A stretch of 64,000 nucleotides of DNA from Pseudomonas chlororaphis (GCF_003731765.1 NZ_MOAL01000002.1:706525-770524), one strand, 5' to 3'. Shown: positions 28,554 to 39,303, counted from the first letter of the stretch. Made by a program: numbers and translations. Notes: generated by a model not told the origin, from the letters alone.

Positions 28554-29702
28554 TCAGGTACGGTTCGCAGCGCTTTGCGGCAGATCGGCGTCGGCGCTCA
28601 ATTCACGCACGGCGATATAACGCTCGCTACGACGGGTGCGGTCCATCACCTGCCCGACCAGTTGCCCACAGGCCGCATCGATGTCTTCGCCACGGGTGGT
28701 GCGTACGGTGACATTGAAGCCGGCGTGGTGCAGTTGATCCTGGAACCGGCGAATGGCGTTGTTGCTCGGACGCTCGTAACCGGAATGCGGGAATGGGTTG
28801 AACGGGATCAGGTTGATCTTGCACGGGATGTTCTTCAGCAACTCGATCATTTCAACCGCGTGCTCGACCTTGTCGTTGATGTCCTTGAGCAAGGTGTACT
28901 CGATGGTCAGCACGCGCTTTTCGCCCAGGGACGACATATAGCGCTGGCAGGACTCGAGGAGCATTTTCAGCGGGTACTTCTTGTTGATCGGTACCAACTG
29001 GTTGCGCAGCGCATCGTTGGGTGCGTGCAGGGACAACGCCAGGGAGACGTCGATGTGCTTGGACAGCTCATCGATCATCGGCACCACGCCGGAGGTCGAC
29101 AGGGTCACACGGCGCTTGGAGATGCCGTAACCCAGGTCGTCCATCATCAAGTGCATGGCCGCGATGACGTTGTCGAAGTTCAGCAGCGGCTCACCCATGC
29201 CCATCATCACCACGTTGGTGATAGCACGGTCGACGGTCGCCGGGACGCTGCCAAAGGATTTGTTGGCAATCCACACCTGGCCGATGACTTCGGCGGCAGT
29301 GAGGTTGCTATTGAAGCCTTGCTTGCCGGTGGAGCAGAAACTGCAATCCAGGGCACAGCCTGCCTGGGACGAAACGCACAGAGTGCCGCGTTTGCCCTGG
29401 GGAATGTACACGGTCTCGACGCAGCTGCCGGACGCCACGCGCACCACCCATTTACGGGTGCCGTCGCTGGAGATGTCCTCGCTGACCACTTCCGGACCGC
29501 GAACTTCAGCAATGGCCTTGAGCTTGTCGCGCAAAGCCTTGCTGACGTTCGTCATGGCGTCGAAATCATCGACGCCAAAGTGGTGAATCCATTTCATTAC
29601 CTGACCGGCACGGAAACGCTTCTCCCCGATTGAGTCGAAGAATTTCTCCATTTCCTGTTGAGTCAGCCCCAGCAGGTTGGTTTTTACAGTCGATGTCGTC
29701 AT
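28554..29702 (-). CDS. rlmN: Dual-specificity rRNA/tRNA m2A methyltransferase RlmN
   Basis: Radical-SAM enzyme methylating A2503 of 23S rRNA and A37 of some tRNAs. It has 382 residues. The cluster motif is [15 protein letters not shown], with SAM-binding GMGEPLLN. The methyl-carrying cysteine is in the conserved C-terminal [15 protein letters not shown]. It sits between ndk (28 bases upstream) and pilW. Confidence 0.97.
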   Translation of the reverse strand: MTTSTVKTNLLGLTQQEMEKFFDSIGEKRFRAGQVMKWIHHFGVDDFDAMTNVSKALRDKLKAIAEVRGPEVVSEDISSDGTRKWVVRVASGSCVETVYIPQGKRGTLCVSSQAGCALDCSFCSTGKQGFNSNLTAAEVIGQVWIANKSFGSVPATVDRAITNVVMMGMGEPLLNFDNVIAAMHLMMDDLGYGISKRRVTLSTSGVVPMIDELSKHIDVSLALSLHAPNDALRNQLVPINKKYPLKMLLESCQRYMSSLGEKRVLTIEYTLLKDINDKVEHAVEMIELLKNIPCKINLIPFNPFPHSGYERPSNNAIRRFQDQLHHAGFNVTVRTTRGEDIDAACGQLVGQVMDRTRRSERYIAVRELSADADLPQSAANRT

Positions 29703-29730
29703 GGATTCACCTTCACTCTTAAGCCAATGC

Positions 29731-30156
29731 TTAGCGAGTGGTTACTTCAGTAGCTGCGAAGAAGTACGAGATTTCACGAGCAGCAGCGGCTTCGGAATCC
29801 GAACCGTGTACAGCGTTGGCGTCGATGGAATCAGCGAAGTCAGCACGGATGGTGCCAGCAGCAGCTTCTTTAGGGTTGGTAGCGCCCATCAGCTCACGGT
29901 TCAGAGCGATAGCGTTTTCGCCTTCCAGAACCTGAACAACAACAGGACCGGAGATCATGAAGGCAACCAGGTCGCCGAAGAAACCACGAGCGCTGTGCTC
30001 AGCGTAGAAGCCTTCGGCTTCAGCTTTGGACAGTTGCTTGAGTTTCGAAGCTACAACCTTCAGGCCGGCTTTTTCGAAACGAGTGGTGATCTCGCCGATG
30101 ACGTTTTTTGCAACAGCGTCAGGCTTGATGATGGAGAAAGTACGTTGAACAGCCAT
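29731..30156 (-). CDS. ndk: Nucleoside diphosphate kinase
   Basis: Balances nucleoside triphosphate pools by phosphate transfer through a histidine. It has 141 residues. The signature NAVHGSDS carries the active-site histidine, with the family start [15 protein letters not shown]. It is the first gene of the run toward bamB, and its promoter appears to share sequence with the isc terminator. Confidence 0.98.
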   Translation of the reverse strand: MAVQRTFSIIKPDAVAKNVIGEITTRFEKAGLKVVASKLKQLSKAEAEGFYAEHSARGFFGDLVAFMISGPVVVQVLEGENAIALNRELMGATNPKEAAAGTIRADFADSIDANAVHGSDSEAAAAREISYFFAATEVTTR

Positions 30157-30183
30157 GGTGTAACTCCAGAAACGGTAATTTGC

Positions 30184-30217
30184 GAAAAATTAAACCCGCG
30201 AATTATACGCGGGTTTA
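30184..30217 (-). terminator. isc operon terminator with an embedded ndk -10 box
   Basis: An AAACCCGCG stem (30192-30200) pairs exactly with CGCGGGTTT (30208-30216). Read leftward, it is followed by TTTAATTTTT, a good terminator for iscX. The loop and stem edge on the minus strand read GCGTATAATTCG, so a consensus TATAAT lies in the hairpin about 45 bases before the ndk start. Confidence 0.82.
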
Positions 30218-30248
30218 TAGGGATTGCCTAACTGCGTACGTTGCGGAA

Positions 30249-30449
30249 TCAGTCCGCTTCTTCGATCCAGGCCGCCTGAATGGCTTCAAGAACCTTCTCG
30301 CCACCGCGAGCGGCGTCGTCACTGAATTCCGGCAGTGCCAGAACCCATTTGTGCAGATCGACAAAGTTCACGTAGCGCGGATCCACGTCCGGCTTCGACT
30401 CGGCCAACTGAATGGCGATTTCCAGCACATCAACCCACTTGAGACTCAT
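30249..30449 (-). CDS. iscX: Fe-S cluster assembly protein IscX
   Basis: Small acidic protein (66 residues) that binds IscS and iron and slows cluster formation when iron is scarce. The family pattern WVDVLEIAIQLAE, DPRYVNFVDLHKWV and the end AIQAAWIEEAD are present. It is the last gene of the isc operon, 14 bases after fdx. Confidence 0.95.
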   Translation of the reverse strand: MSLKWVDVLEIAIQLAESKPDVDPRYVNFVDLHKWVLALPEFSDDAARGGEKVLEAIQAAWIEEAD

Positions 30450-30463
30450 GAAAACTCCTTGAA

Positions 30464-30805
30464 TCAGTGCGGCGCTTCGGCGGCGTGGTTGAGCGAGTAT
30501 TTCGGGATTTCGATGGTCAGGTCTTCATCACCGACGATCGCCTGGCACGCGAGGCGCGACTGGGCTTCCAGACCCCAGGCCTTGTCCAGCAGGTCTTCTT
30601 CCAGCTCGTCAGCCTCGTTCAGCGAGTCAAAACCCTCGCGCACGATGCAGTGACAGGTGGTGCAGGCACTGACGCCGCCACAGGCGCTTTCGATCTCGAT
30701 GTGATGGTCATGCGCCACGTCGAGCACAGACACACCCGGCTCAACCTCGACAACCAGACCGTCCGGGCAAAACACGGCGTGTGGCAGAAAAATGATCTGC
30801 GGCAT
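30464..30805 (-). CDS. fdx: isc-type [2Fe-2S] ferredoxin
   Basis: Electron donor for cluster assembly on IscU. It has 113 residues with the adrenodoxin-type cluster cysteines in ESACGGVSACTTC and a fourth in LACQAI. It lies between hscA (3-base gap) and iscX. Confidence 0.96.
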   Translation of the reverse strand: MPQIIFLPHAVFCPDGLVVEVEPGVSVLDVAHDHHIEIESACGGVSACTTCHCIVREGFDSLNEADELEEDLLDKAWGLEAQSRLACQAIVGDEDLTIEIPKYSLNHAAEAPH

Positions 30806-30808
30806 CAG

Positions 30809-32671
30809 TTATTCCTCGATTTCATTCAAGTTGCGCCCCGCCAACGCGGCTTTCACCGTCGAATCCAGGCGGCGGGCAGCAAAGGCATCGGTCACTTGCG
30901 ACAGACGCTTGGTCTGCTGCTCGATGGCGTAACCATCGGTGCCACGCATCAATTCAGTCAGTTCCTGCATCTGCAACTCAATGACCATGCGCTCTTCAGC
31001 ATCCAGCAAACGCTCGCCGTCGACATCCAGAGCGCCCTGCACCGCTTCGATCAGGCGCTGGGCATCGACCTGCTGCTCGCGCAGCACGCGGGCGACCTTG
31101 TCGTCACTGGCGTATTGGAAAGAATCCTTGAGCATTTTGGCGATTTCGCCGTCCGTCAGGCCATAGGAAGGCTTGACCTGGATGCTGGCCTCGACGCCCG
31201 AGCCCAGCTCTCGAGCGGCAACGCTGAGTAGACCATCGGCGTCCACCTGGAAGGTCACGCGAATCTTCGCCGCACCCGCCACCATGGGCGGAATGCCGCG
31301 CAGCTCAAAACGCGCCAGGGAGCGGCAATCGCTGATCAGTTCACGCTCGCCCTGGAGCACATGAATCATCATGGCCGACTGGCCGTCTTTGTAGGTGGTG
31401 AAATCCTGGGCCCGAGCGACTGGAATGGTGGTGTTGCGCGGAATCACCTTTTCCATCAGCCCACCCATGGTTTCCAGCCCCAGGGACAGCGGAATCACGT
31501 CCAACAGCAGCAGTTCGCCGCCTTCACGCTTGTTGCCGGCCAGCGTATCGGCCTGGATCGCAGCACCGATGGCCACGACCTGGTCCGGGTCGATCTCGGT
31601 CAGCGGCTGGCGACCGAACATGTCGGCCACAGCTTCGCGCACTCGCGGCACACGGGTCGAACCACCGACCATGACTACAGCCTGGACTTCGTCCAACTCG
31701 ATATTGGAATCACGCACGGCACGCCGGCAAGCCTTGAGGCTGCGAACAACCATGGGTTCGATCAGCGCATCGAAGGCGTCACGGGTCAGCGGTGCACGCC
31801 AGTCGCCATAGACCACTTCGACCGACGCGGCGTCGGTCAGGGCTTCCTTGGCGGCACAGGCGGTTTGCAGCAGATTGCGTTGCGCGCCCGGATCCAGATC
31901 GGCGGACAGGCCCGCACTCTCGATGATCCAGCTGGCAATGGCGTGGTCGAAGTCATCGCCGCCCAGGGCGCTATCGCCGCCGGTGGCCAGTACTTCAAAC
32001 ACGCCACCAGTCAGGCGCAGGATGGAAATATCAAAGGTGCCGCCGCCCAGGTCATAGATGGCCACCACGCCTTCAGCGTGCTGATCCAGGCCGTAGGCCA
32101 CAGCAGCTGCGGTGGGCTCGTTGAGCAAACGCAGCACGTTGAGGCCGGCCAGCTTGGCCGCGTCCTTGGTCGCCTGGCGTTGCGCATCGTCGAAATAGGC
32201 CGGAACGGTGATCACCGCGCCCACCAATTCGCCACCCAATGTGGATTCGGCGCGCTGACGCAGCACCTTGAGGATATCGGCGGACACTTCAACCGGGCTT
32301 TTCGGCCCTTGCACCGTCTCGATAAACGGCATGTGCGACTCGCCATCGACAAAACGGTACGGCAGCTGCTCGCCCAATTGCTTGACGTCGGACAGACCAC
32401 GACCCATCAAGCGCTTGACCGACAGCACGGTATTCAAAGGATCGGCAGACGCTGCCAGGCGAGCGGATTCGCCCACTTCGACACGATCAGCGTGATAGCG
32501 CACCGCGGAAGGCAGGATCACTTGACCCTGCGCGTCAGGCAGCGGCTCGGAAAGACCACTGCGCAATGCAGCGACCAGCGAATTGGTAGTGCCCAAGTCT
32601 ATCCCCACAGCCAGGCGACGCTGGTGCGGTTGAGGACTTTGGCCGGGTTCGGCGATCTGCAGTAGGGCCAT
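30809..32671 (-). CDS. hscA: Fe-S cluster chaperone HscA (Hsp70 class)
   Basis: ATP-driven chaperone that, with HscB, releases clusters from IscU. It has 620 residues. The N-terminal ATPase domain shows [12 protein letters not shown], the hinge strand [16 protein letters not shown] and [14 protein letters not shown]. The substrate-binding domain starts near residue 385. HscA recognises the LPPVK loop of IscU, which is intact in this operon's iscU. Confidence 0.97.
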   Translation of the reverse strand: MALLQIAEPGQSPQPHQRRLAVGIDLGTTNSLVAALRSGLSEPLPDAQGQVILPSAVRYHADRVEVGESARLAASADPLNTVLSVKRLMGRGLSDVKQLGEQLPYRFVDGESHMPFIETVQGPKSPVEVSADILKVLRQRAESTLGGELVGAVITVPAYFDDAQRQATKDAAKLAGLNVLRLLNEPTAAAVAYGLDQHAEGVVAIYDLGGGTFDISILRLTGGVFEVLATGGDSALGGDDFDHAIASWIIESAGLSADLDPGAQRNLLQTACAAKEALTDAASVEVVYGDWRAPLTRDAFDALIEPMVVRSLKACRRAVRDSNIELDEVQAVVMVGGSTRVPRVREAVADMFGRQPLTEIDPDQVVAIGAAIQADTLAGNKREGGELLLLDVIPLSLGLETMGGLMEKVIPRNTTIPVARAQDFTTYKDGQSAMMIHVLQGERELISDCRSLARFELRGIPPMVAGAAKIRVTFQVDADGLLSVAARELGSGVEASIQVKPSYGLTDGEIAKMLKDSFQYASDDKVARVLREQQVDAQRLIEAVQGALDVDGERLLDAEERMVIELQMQELTELMRGTDGYAIEQQTKRLSQVTDAFAARRLDSTVKAALAGRNLNEIEE

Positions 32672-32722
32672 GCTTATCAGGACTTATCTGTATATCAGGC
32701 GTGCGACCGGGGCGGCACTGGG

Positions 32723-33244
32723 TTAATCGTCGAGGCGCTCTTCTAACTGGCGCACTTCGTAGGTGAGCTTGTCGAGGAACTGCATGCGCCGCATCAGGCG
32801 TTCAGCCTGTTCACGTTGCGCCGCATCATCCCAACAGGCTGCGAAGCTTTCGTTCAATTCATCCTGAGCCGATTTCAGACGGCGCTTGAAGGCGGCTACA
32901 CCACCCAGGTCGGCACTGTCTTGCAGGTCTTCGAGCTCTTCGCGCCATTGCATCTGCTGCAGAAGAAACTCCGGATCATGCACCGTGACCTCCAGCGGCA
33001 GCTCACCCCCATTCAAGGCGAGCAAGTAACGTGCGCGCTTGGGAGGACTTTTGAGCGTCTGGTAGGCCTCGTTGAGGCTCGCGGACTGTTCCAGCGCCAA
33101 GCGCTGCTCGCGCTCGCTGGCATCGGCAAAACGGTCCGGATGAACACCACGCGCCAACTCACGGTAGCGCGTAGCCAGCTGCTCGAGATCCAGGCGAAAG
33201 CCGGGCTGCAGCTCAAATAAAGCGAAATGACAAGGAGTACCCAC
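32723..33244 (-). CDS. hscB: J-domain cochaperone HscB
   Basis: Delivers IscU to HscA. A GTG start at 33244 gives [16 protein letters not shown] and 173 residues, the normal length; the longer frame to 33283 would overlap iscA. The J domain carries the essential HPD ([10 protein letters not shown]) and the C-terminal helical bundle contacts IscU. It lies 8 bases after iscA stops. Confidence 0.96.
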   Translation of the reverse strand: MGTPCHFALFELQPGFRLDLEQLATRYRELARGVHPDRFADASEREQRLALEQSASLNEAYQTLKSPPKRARYLLALNGGELPLEVTVHDPEFLLQQMQWREELEDLQDSADLGGVAAFKRRLKSAQDELNESFAACWDDAAQREQAERLMRRMQFLDKLTYEVRQLEERLDD

Positions 33245-33252
33245 GAGAAGCC

Positions 33253-33576
33253 TCAGATGTTGAAGCTTTCGCCGCAGCCACATTCACCGCGCACGTTGGG
33301 GTTGTTGAACTTGAAGCCTTCGTTCAACCCTTCCTTGACGAAATCCAGCTCGGTGCCGTCCAGGTAGGTCAGGCTTTTCGGGTCGATGATCACTTTCTCG
33401 CCGTGACTTTCGAACACCTGATCCTCTTCACCCACCTCGTCGACGAACTCCAGCACATAGGCAAGGCCGGAACAGCCTGTGGTGCGGACACCCAGACGAA
33501 TCCCATCACCTTTGCCGCGCCCATTGAGGGAACGTCGCACGTGTTGAGCAGCCGCTTCTGTCATGCTGATAGCCAT
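33253..33576 (-). CDS. iscA: Fe-S carrier protein IscA
   Basis: A-type carrier of iron or [Fe-S] clusters to apoproteins. It has 107 residues with the three cysteines of the family in TTGCSGLAY and the C-terminal GECGCGESF. It lies between iscU and hscB. Confidence 0.97.
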   Translation of the reverse strand: MAISMTEAAAQHVRRSLNGRGKGDGIRLGVRTTGCSGLAYVLEFVDEVGEEDQVFESHGEKVIIDPKSLTYLDGTELDFVKEGLNEGFKFNNPNVRGECGCGESFNI

Positions 33577-33622
33577 CGTGACTCCTTACTTGTCGCTCAA
33601 TCTGTGAAAGCTGAATCCGAAA

Positions 33623-34009
33623 TCAGATCAGGCCTTTCTTCTGCTTGTAATCGCGAACAGCGGCCTTGATGGCGTCTTCAGCGAGTACCGAGCAGTGGAT
33701 TTTTACTGGCGGCAGGGCCAGCTCTTCAGCCAACTGAGTGTTCTTGATGGTCTCTGCTTCATCCAGAGTCTTGCCTTTCATCCACTCGGTAGCCAGGGAG
33801 CTGGAAGCGATAGCCGAACCGCAGCCGTAGGTCTTGAACTTGGCGTCTTCGATGATGCCTTGCTCGTTGACCTTGATCTGCAGACGCATCACGTCGCCGC
33901 ACGCCGGAGCGCCGACCATGCCGGTGCCGACGTCAGGATCTTCCGCGTTCATCTTGCCGACGTTGCGCGGGTTCTCGTAGTGGTCGATGACCTTTTCGCT
34001 GTAAGCCAT
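33623..34009 (-). CDS. iscU: Fe-S scaffold protein IscU
   Basis: Scaffold on which [2Fe-2S] and [4Fe-4S] clusters are built. It has 128 residues with the three cluster cysteines in GAPACGDVM, YGCGSAIASS and KIHCSVLAEDA, and the HscA recognition loop LPPVK. It lies 96 bases after iscS. Confidence 0.98.
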   Translation of the reverse strand: MAYSEKVIDHYENPRNVGKMNAEDPDVGTGMVGAPACGDVMRLQIKVNEQGIIEDAKFKTYGCGSAIASSSLATEWMKGKTLDEAETIKNTQLAEELALPPVKIHCSVLAEDAIKAAVRDYKQKKGLI

Positions 34010-34105
34010 GATTCTTAATCCTCACTCATCAGAGAGTCGCTCTTGGGGTTCCGTACACCGCCGTTGCCGACACGCTCTACAGAACCCGTTTGCGGCGACT
34101 TATAT

Positions 34106-35320
34106 TCAGTGTGCCGCCCACTCGATCTTCGAGATATCGACACCATCTTTGAACATGTCCCACAGCGGCGACAGAGCGCGCAGCTTGGTAACGGCCTCGC
34201 AGACTTTCTGCGCGGCGTAATCGATTTCTTCTTCGGTGGTGAAACGGCCGAAGGTGAAGCGGATCGAGCTGTGTGCCAGTTCGTCGTTGCGGCCCAGGGC
34301 GCGCAGTACGTATGAAGGCTCCAGGGATGCCGAGGTGCAAGCCGAACCGGACGATACTGCCAGGTCCTTGAGGGCCATGATCAGCGACTCGCCTTCAACG
34401 TAGTTGAAGCTCAGGTTCAGGTTGTGCGGTACGCGGGCGGTCATGCTGCCGTTGATGTACAGCTCTTCCAAGTGCTCGACCTGCTGGTAGAAACGGTCGC
34501 TCAAGGCTTTGATGCGAACGTTCTCGGCAGCCATGTCTTCCTTGGCAACGCGGAAGGCTTCACCCATGCCGACGATCTGGTGAGTGGCCAGGGTGCCGGA
34601 ACGCATGCCGCGCTCATGACCGCCGCCGTGCATGGTGGCTTCCAGGCGCACACGCGGCTTGCGGCTGACGTACAGCGCGCCAATGCCTTTAGGGCCGTAG
34701 GTTTTGTGGGCAGAGAAAGACATCAGGTCGACTTTCAGCGCCTGCAGGTCGATCTCGACCTTGCCGGTGGACTGAGCACCATCAACGTGGAACAGGATGC
34801 CTTTGGAACGGGTCAGCTCGCCGATGGCGGCAATGTCGTTCACGGTGCCGATTTCGTTGTTCACGTGCATGATCGACACCAGGATGGTGTCGTCGCGCAG
34901 GGCGGCTTCAACCATGGCCGGGGTGATCAGGCCGTCTTCACCGGGCTCGATGTAGGTGACTTCGAAGCCTTCACGCTCAAGTTGGCGCATGGTGTCCAGG
35001 ACAGCCTTGTGCTCGATCTTCGAGGTGATCAGGTGCTTGCCCTTGGTGTGATAGAAATGCGCGACACCCTTGATTGCCAGGTTGTCGGACTCGGTAGCAC
35101 CGGAAGTCCAGACGATTTCACGCGGGTCGGCGTTCACCAGGTCAGCCACTTGGCGACGGGCATTTTCCACCGACTCTTCAGCCTTCCAGCCGAACACGTG
35201 AGAGCGGGACGCCGGGTTACCGAAGTTTCCGTCGACCAGCAGGCATTCACTCATCTTTTGCGCGACACGCGGATCAACCGGGGTGGTCGCTGAGTAATCA
35301 AGGTAAATCGGCAATTTCAT
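34106..35320 (-). CDS. iscS: Cysteine desulfurase IscS
   Basis: PLP enzyme that takes sulfur from cysteine for Fe-S clusters and tRNA thiolation. It has 404 residues. The PLP lysine is in [14 protein letters not shown] (about residue 206), and the mobile catalytic cysteine is in [15 protein letters not shown] (about residue 328). It starts 50 bases after the iscR stop. Confidence 0.98.
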   Translation of the reverse strand: MKLPIYLDYSATTPVDPRVAQKMSECLLVDGNFGNPASRSHVFGWKAEESVENARRQVADLVNADPREIVWTSGATESDNLAIKGVAHFYHTKGKHLITSKIEHKAVLDTMRQLEREGFEVTYIEPGEDGLITPAMVEAALRDDTILVSIMHVNNEIGTVNDIAAIGELTRSKGILFHVDGAQSTGKVEIDLQALKVDLMSFSAHKTYGPKGIGALYVSRKPRVRLEATMHGGGHERGMRSGTLATHQIVGMGEAFRVAKEDMAAENVRIKALSDRFYQQVEHLEELYINGSMTARVPHNLNLSFNYVEGESLIMALKDLAVSSGSACTSASLEPSYVLRALGRNDELAHSSIRFTFGRFTTEEEIDYAAQKVCEAVTKLRALSPLWDMFKDGVDISKIEWAAH

Positions 35321-35370
35321 GGACTCTCTCCTAAATCAGGCTGGCTGGCGTACCGCTAGCTCTTTGGCTG

Positions 35371-35862
35371 TCATTCGACGGCGGACGCTTCAATCTTGTC
35401 CAGGCGCGGCGCCTTGCCATTACAGCGGCGCTGATCCTGACGCTGGGCTACCTCTTGTACCTCACGGCGAGTCACAAGGTCAGCCAAGCTGATACCGCTT
35501 AGAAATTCGTGAATCTGCAGGCTCAGATCGCACCACAAGTGGTGGGTCAGACAGGTGTCGCCGGCATGGCAATCACCGAGCCCTTGGCATTTGGTGGCAT
35601 CGACCGACTCGTTTACCGCATCGATCACCTGGGCGACCTGGATCCCTTGCATGTCACGCGACAGCTGATAGCCGCCGCCTGGACCACGCACACTGGAGAC
35701 CAGGTTGCTGCGGCGCAGCTTGGCAAAAAGCTGTTCGAGATAAGACAGGGAGATGCCTTGGCGCTCTGAGATATCGGCCAGTGACACCGGGCCATGTTGC
35801 GCGTGCAACGCCAGATCGAGCATGGCGGTTACCGCGTATCGGCCTTTAGTAGTGAGTCGCAT
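35371..35862 (-). CDS. iscR: Fe-S sensing regulator IscR (Rrf2 family)
   Basis: [2Fe-2S] repressor of the isc operon; in apo form it controls other targets. The start at 35862 ([15 protein letters not shown]) gives 163 residues. A winged helix-turn-helix is followed by the three cluster cysteines in [13 protein letters not shown] and a histidine just after (LTHHLW). The longer frame to 36003 is rejected because it covers the promoter. It is first in the operon and likely represses itself through the two upstream sites. Confidence 0.97.
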   Translation of the reverse strand: MRLTTKGRYAVTAMLDLALHAQHGPVSLADISERQGISLSYLEQLFAKLRRSNLVSSVRGPGGGYQLSRDMQGIQVAQVIDAVNESVDATKCQGLGDCHAGDTCLTHHLWCDLSLQIHEFLSGISLADLVTRREVQEVAQRQDQRRCNGKAPRLDKIEASAVE

Positions 35863-35903
35863 GGACAGGTACCACGGAGTTTCGGAATGGAGGCGAGTAT
35901 GTA

Positions 35904-35953
35904 ATACCCGAGCAATCGAGTCAACTATAAGACCAACTACTTTAGTCGGGTTT
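35904..35953 (-). promoter_or_regulatory. isc promoter with two abutting IscR type-1-like sites
   Basis: Two 25-base segments lie end to end, 35904-35928 and 35929-35953. On the minus strand the first reads ATAGTTGACT...CGGGTAT and the second reads CCCGACTAAAGTAGTTGG in its core; both resemble the E. coli IscR type 1 consensus. The first overlaps a TTGACT -35 box, with a CATACT -10 box 17 bases on, about 40 bases before iscR. Repression by holo-IscR follows by analogy. Confidence 0.65.
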
Positions 35954-36098
35954 ACCCACAAAACAGCGCGCGAATCATAGCAAAGTCTGCGGCGTAATGG
36001 CACAGCCCCATGGGAGCAACTGACCTGCGGGTCGCTTTTGACACCTGCGACCCACTCACTGCCCCATCAGCCCGAATAAAGAACCGGCAAACCGGGAC

Positions 36099-36878
36099 TT
36101 AGCCGACCTGGCTGTCGCCCTTATCCTTGACCTCGGCGAAGTCCTCGTCACGCAGCACCGGCAGATCCTTCGCGCAGTAGTTACTGCCCAACTCCGTCAA
36201 GGCGCCGCACATACCTTCGAGACGACCATCAACAGCCTGCAGATGATCGAGCAGCTGGCCAATAGCCCGCGCCACCGGATCCGGCATGTCCTCACTGACG
36301 CCATAGGCATCGAAGCCGAGCTTTTCCGCCATGGCCTTGCGCTTGGCTTCCTGCTCATCACTGGACTTCATGATGATACGACCGGGAATCCCCACCACCG
36401 TGGCACCCGCTGGCACAGCCTTGGTAACCACTGCGTTGGAGCCCACCTTGGCGCCGGCACCGACCGTAAACGGCCCCAACACCTTGGCACCCGCCCCCAC
36501 CACCACGCCATTTTCCAGGGTCGGGTGACGCTTGCCCTTGTTCCAACTGGTGCCACCCAGGGTGACACCCTGATAAAGCGTGACGTCATCGCCAATCTCG
36601 GCGGTTTCACCAATCACAATGCCCATGCCGTGATCGATAAAGAAGCGACGACCAACCTTGGCACCCGGATGAATCTCGATGCCCGTCAACCAACGACCGA
36701 AGTTCGACACCAGGCGCGCCAACCACTTCCACCCCATCCCCCACAAGGCACCGGACAAGCGATGGATCCAGATCGCGTGCATGCCCGGGTAGCAGGTCAG
36801 CACTTCAAAGGCATTGCGCGCCGCCGGGTCACGATGGAACACGCTTTGGATATCTTCACGCAAACGCTCGAACATCAT
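36099..36878 (-). CDS. cysE: Serine O-acetyltransferase
   Basis: Acetylates serine with acetyl-CoA, the first step of cysteine synthesis. It has 259 residues. An N-terminal helical domain ([20 protein letters not shown]) precedes a left-handed beta helix made of hexapeptide repeats ([40 protein letters not shown]). The catalytic histidines in DHGMG and GKRHPTLE are kept. The start overlaps the trmJ stop as ATGATGA. Cysteine made here feeds IscS, encoded next door. Confidence 0.96.
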   Translation of the reverse strand: MMFERLREDIQSVFHRDPAARNAFEVLTCYPGMHAIWIHRLSGALWGMGWKWLARLVSNFGRWLTGIEIHPGAKVGRRFFIDHGMGIVIGETAEIGDDVTLYQGVTLGGTSWNKGKRHPTLENGVVVGAGAKVLGPFTVGAGAKVGSNAVVTKAVPAGATVVGIPGRIIMKSSDEQEAKRKAMAEKLGFDAYGVSEDMPDPVARAIGQLLDHLQAVDGRLEGMCGALTELGSNYCAKDLPVLRDEDFAEVKDKGDSQVG

Positions 36879-37648
36879 TGATCCTTCCGCTTTTGCAGCT
36901 CGCCACGGGCCGCTTTCTGGGTTTCCGTGAGAATGCCGCGCAATATATTCATTTCCGCCCGACTGACCGAGCTACGACCGTACAAGCGGCGCAAGCGCGC
37001 CATCAAGTGCCGTGGTTTTTCCGGATCGAGGAAGTCGATGGCCACCAGCGTCTGCTGCAGATGCTCATAGAACCGCTCCAACTCATCCATGGTCGCCAGC
37101 TCATCACTGCGCGGCGACGCCACTTCATCTTTCTCGACCTTGCTTGGCCGGCCTTCAGCCGCCAGCCAGGACATGCGCACCTCATAGGCCAGCACCTGCA
37201 CCGCCGTCGCCAGGTTCAGGGAGCTGAACGCCGGGTCCGACGGAATGTGCACGTGAAAGTGACATCGCTGCAGCTCGTCATTGGTCAGCCCGGAGTCTTC
37301 GCGCCCGAAGACCAGGGCTATCTCGGCACCCTGCCCGGCCTCTTCGACTACCTTGACCCCGGACTCACGGGGATCCAGCAGCGGCCATGGAATACGCCGA
37401 TCACGGGCACTGGTGCCGAACACCAAGGTGCACCCCACCAGGGCCTCTTCCAAATTGGCGACGACCTGGGCGTTTTCAAGGATATCGGTAGCACCCGAGG
37501 CGCGCGCATCGGCCTCGTGGTGAGGGAAGACCCGCGGCTCGACCAGCACCAGCCGCGACAAGCCCATGTTCTTCATGGCTCGCGCAGCCCCACCGATATT
37601 CCCGGGATGACTGGTATTAACCAGGACGACACGAATGTTCTGCAGCAA
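36875..37648 (-). CDS. trmJ: tRNA (Cm/Um32) 2'-O-methyltransferase TrmJ
   Basis: SPOUT-class enzyme methylating the ribose of residue 32 in tRNAs. A TTG start at 37648 gives [20 protein letters not shown] and 257 residues; the longer frame to 37696 has no family match at its front. Knot motifs are [34 protein letters not shown] and [11 protein letters not shown]. It is coupled to cysE, as in other pseudomonads. Confidence 0.93.
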   Translation of the reverse strand: MLQNIRVVLVNTSHPGNIGGAARAMKNMGLSRLVLVEPRVFPHHEADARASGATDILENAQVVANLEEALVGCTLVFGTSARDRRIPWPLLDPRESGVKVVEEAGQGAEIALVFGREDSGLTNDELQRCHFHVHIPSDPAFSSLNLATAVQVLAYEVRMSWLAAEGRPSKVEKDEVASPRSDELATMDELERFYEHLQQTLVAIDFLDPEKPRHLMARLRRLYGRSSVSRAEMNILRGILTETQKAARGELQKRKDQ

Positions 37649-37793
37649 GGGAGGCGCTCTCGGACGGGGGAAAGGGGAGCAAATCTTACAGAGCATCGGA
37701 AAGTTAAGCTACGAAAGCGCACGCCGGCCTTCATCTGTAAAAGTTTTCTGCTAGAATGCCCGGCTTTCTTTAACAACCTTAGGTGACACATCC

Positions 37794-38612
37794 ATGCAGC
37801 CAATGCTGAATATCGCGCTGCGCGCCGCCCGCAGCGCCAGTGAATTGATTTTCCGCTCCATCGAGCGCCTGGATACCATCAAGGTCGACGAAAAAGACGC
37901 CAAAGACTACGTATCCGAAGTTGATCGTGCCGCAGAGCAGAAGATCATCGACGCGCTGCGTAAAGCCTACCCAAACCACTCCATCCTCGGTGAAGAAACC
38001 GGCCTGCACGCCGGTAACGGCATCGAAGGCGAAGAGTACCTGTGGATCATCGATCCACTGGACGGCACCACCAACTTCCTGCGTGGCATTCCGCACTTCG
38101 CTGTCAGCATCGCCTGCAAATACCGTGGTCGCCTGGAACACGCCGTGGTCCTGGACCCGGTTCGCCAGGAAGAATTCACCGCCAGTCGTGGCCGTGGCGC
38201 CCAACTGAATGGTCGTCGCCTGCGCGTCAGCGGTCGCACCAGCCTCGATGGCGCCCTGCTGGGTACCGGCTTCCCATTCCGCGACGATCAGATGGACAAC
38301 CTCGACAACTACCTGGGCATGTTCCGCGCCCTGGTTGGCCAGACTGCCGGCATCCGTCGCGCAGGCGCCGCCAGCCTGGACCTGGCCTACGTCGCTGCCG
38401 GTCGTTTCGATGCGTTCTGGGAGTCGGGCCTGTCCGAGTGGGACATGGCTGCAGGCGCCCTGCTGATCCAGGAAGCTGGCGGCCTGGTGAGCGACTTCAC
38501 TGGCGGCCATGACTTCCTGGAAAAAGGCCATGTGGTTGCAGGCAACACCAAATGCTTCAAAGCGGTCCTGACCGCCATCCAGCCGCACCTGCCGGCTTCG
38601 CTGAAGCGCTAA
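37794..38612 (+). CDS. suhB: Inositol-1-monophosphatase SuhB
   Basis: Mg-dependent phosphatase, also a part of rRNA antitermination complexes in enterobacteria and a virulence regulator in P. aeruginosa. It has 272 residues. Metal-site motifs are ILGEETG, IDPLDGTTNF and SEWDMAAGALLIQEAGG. A TAGAAT -10 box lies at 37752-37757, about 37 bases before the start. It is divergent from trmJ-cysE. Confidence 0.96.
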   Translation: MQPMLNIALRAARSASELIFRSIERLDTIKVDEKDAKDYVSEVDRAAEQKIIDALRKAYPNHSILGEETGLHAGNGIEGEEYLWIIDPLDGTTNFLRGIPHFAVSIACKYRGRLEHAVVLDPVRQEEFTASRGRGAQLNGRRLRVSGRTSLDGALLGTGFPFRDDQMDNLDNYLGMFRALVGQTAGIRRAGAASLDLAYVAAGRFDAFWESGLSEWDMAAGALLIQEAGGLVSDFTGGHDFLEKGHVVAGNTKCFKAVLTAIQPHLPASLKR

Positions 38613-38623
38613 GCAACAGCGAC

Positions 38624-38653
38624 AAAAAAAGCACCCCGAGGGGTGCTTTTTTT
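38624..38653 (+). terminator. Rho-independent terminator of suhB
   Basis: The stem GCACCCC with complement GGGGTGC is flanked by A7 on the left and T7 on the right, so it may act in both directions. Confidence 0.92.
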
Positions 38654-38671
38654 ATGCCCGTAAAACACCAA

Positions 38672-38756
38672 CCTGTAGGAGCCGACTTGCCGACGAAGAC
38701 AACCTCAAGACCGACGATCGCCAGCAAGCTGGCTCCTACAGTGGAGGGTTATTGCC
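38672..38756. repeat. REP pair (REPIN-like)
   Basis: TGTAGGAGCCGACTTGCCGA at about 38673-38692 faces GCAAGCTGGCTCCTACA at about 38728-38744. It lies between suhB and the glycine-zipper gene and touches the 3' end of the latter. Confidence 0.7.
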
Positions 38757-39303
38757 CGGGTTGATTTTCGTTCTGACCGAGGATCAGACGACCGTCTTTA
38801 TCCACTGGAATCTGATTGCCTGGATCACGATCCATCCGCACCTGGCCTTGCTTGCCGCCCAGGTCGTACTTCACGTCATAACCCACGACCTTGTCGCTGA
38901 TGTCATTGACCGTGTTGCAGCGGGTTTGCGTGGTGGTGTACGTATCACGCTCCTGCATGCCTTCCTGCACTTTGTTACCGGCATAACCACCGCCGACCGC
39001 ACCAGCCACCGTGGCGAGCTTCTTGCCATTGCCGCCGCCCACCATGTTGCCGAGCAGACCGCCGCCGACCGCACCGACCACCGTCCCCAGGATCTGATGC
39101 TCATCCTTGACCGGCTTCTGCCGAGTCACGGCGACATCCTTGCAGACTTCACGAGGGGTCTTGATCTGTTGTTTGACCGGCTGAACTGCCAGCACTTGCG
39201 CATACTCAGGGCCGCCTTTAACCAGGCTGTAGGTGGCAACAGCACCCCCGGCGGTGACACCGACAGCACCCAATACCGCACCCACCAGCAACGACTTGTT
39301 CAT
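38749..39303 (-). CDS. Glycine-zipper 2TM-type envelope protein
   Basis: A protein of 184 residues with a hydrophobic N terminus (MNKSLLVGAVLGAVGVTAGG), probably an anchor or uncleaved signal. In the middle is a glycine-zipper pair (ILGTVVGAVGGGLLGNMVGG and LATVAGAVGGGYAGNKV) of the kind found in SlyB/Pcp-like proteins. The C-terminal part (DKVVGYDVKYDLGGKQGQVR) matches the usual soluble end of this family. No lipobox is clear. Probably an envelope-integrity protein; the exact role is unknown. Confidence 0.82.
   Translation of the reverse strand: MNKSLLVGAVLGAVGVTAGGAVATYSLVKGGPEYAQVLAVQPVKQQIKTPREVCKDVAVTRQKPVKDEHQILGTVVGAVGGGLLGNMVGGGNGKKLATVAGAVGGGYAGNKVQEGMQERDTYTTTQTRCNTVNDISDKVVGYDVKYDLGGKQGQVRMDRDPGNQIPVDKDGRLILGQNENQPGQ

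Noticed and set aside
36004..36098. GGGTCGC/GCGACCC hairpin after cysE as a terminator
   Set aside because: No T tract on either side; could be a simple repeat, so not listed as a terminator.
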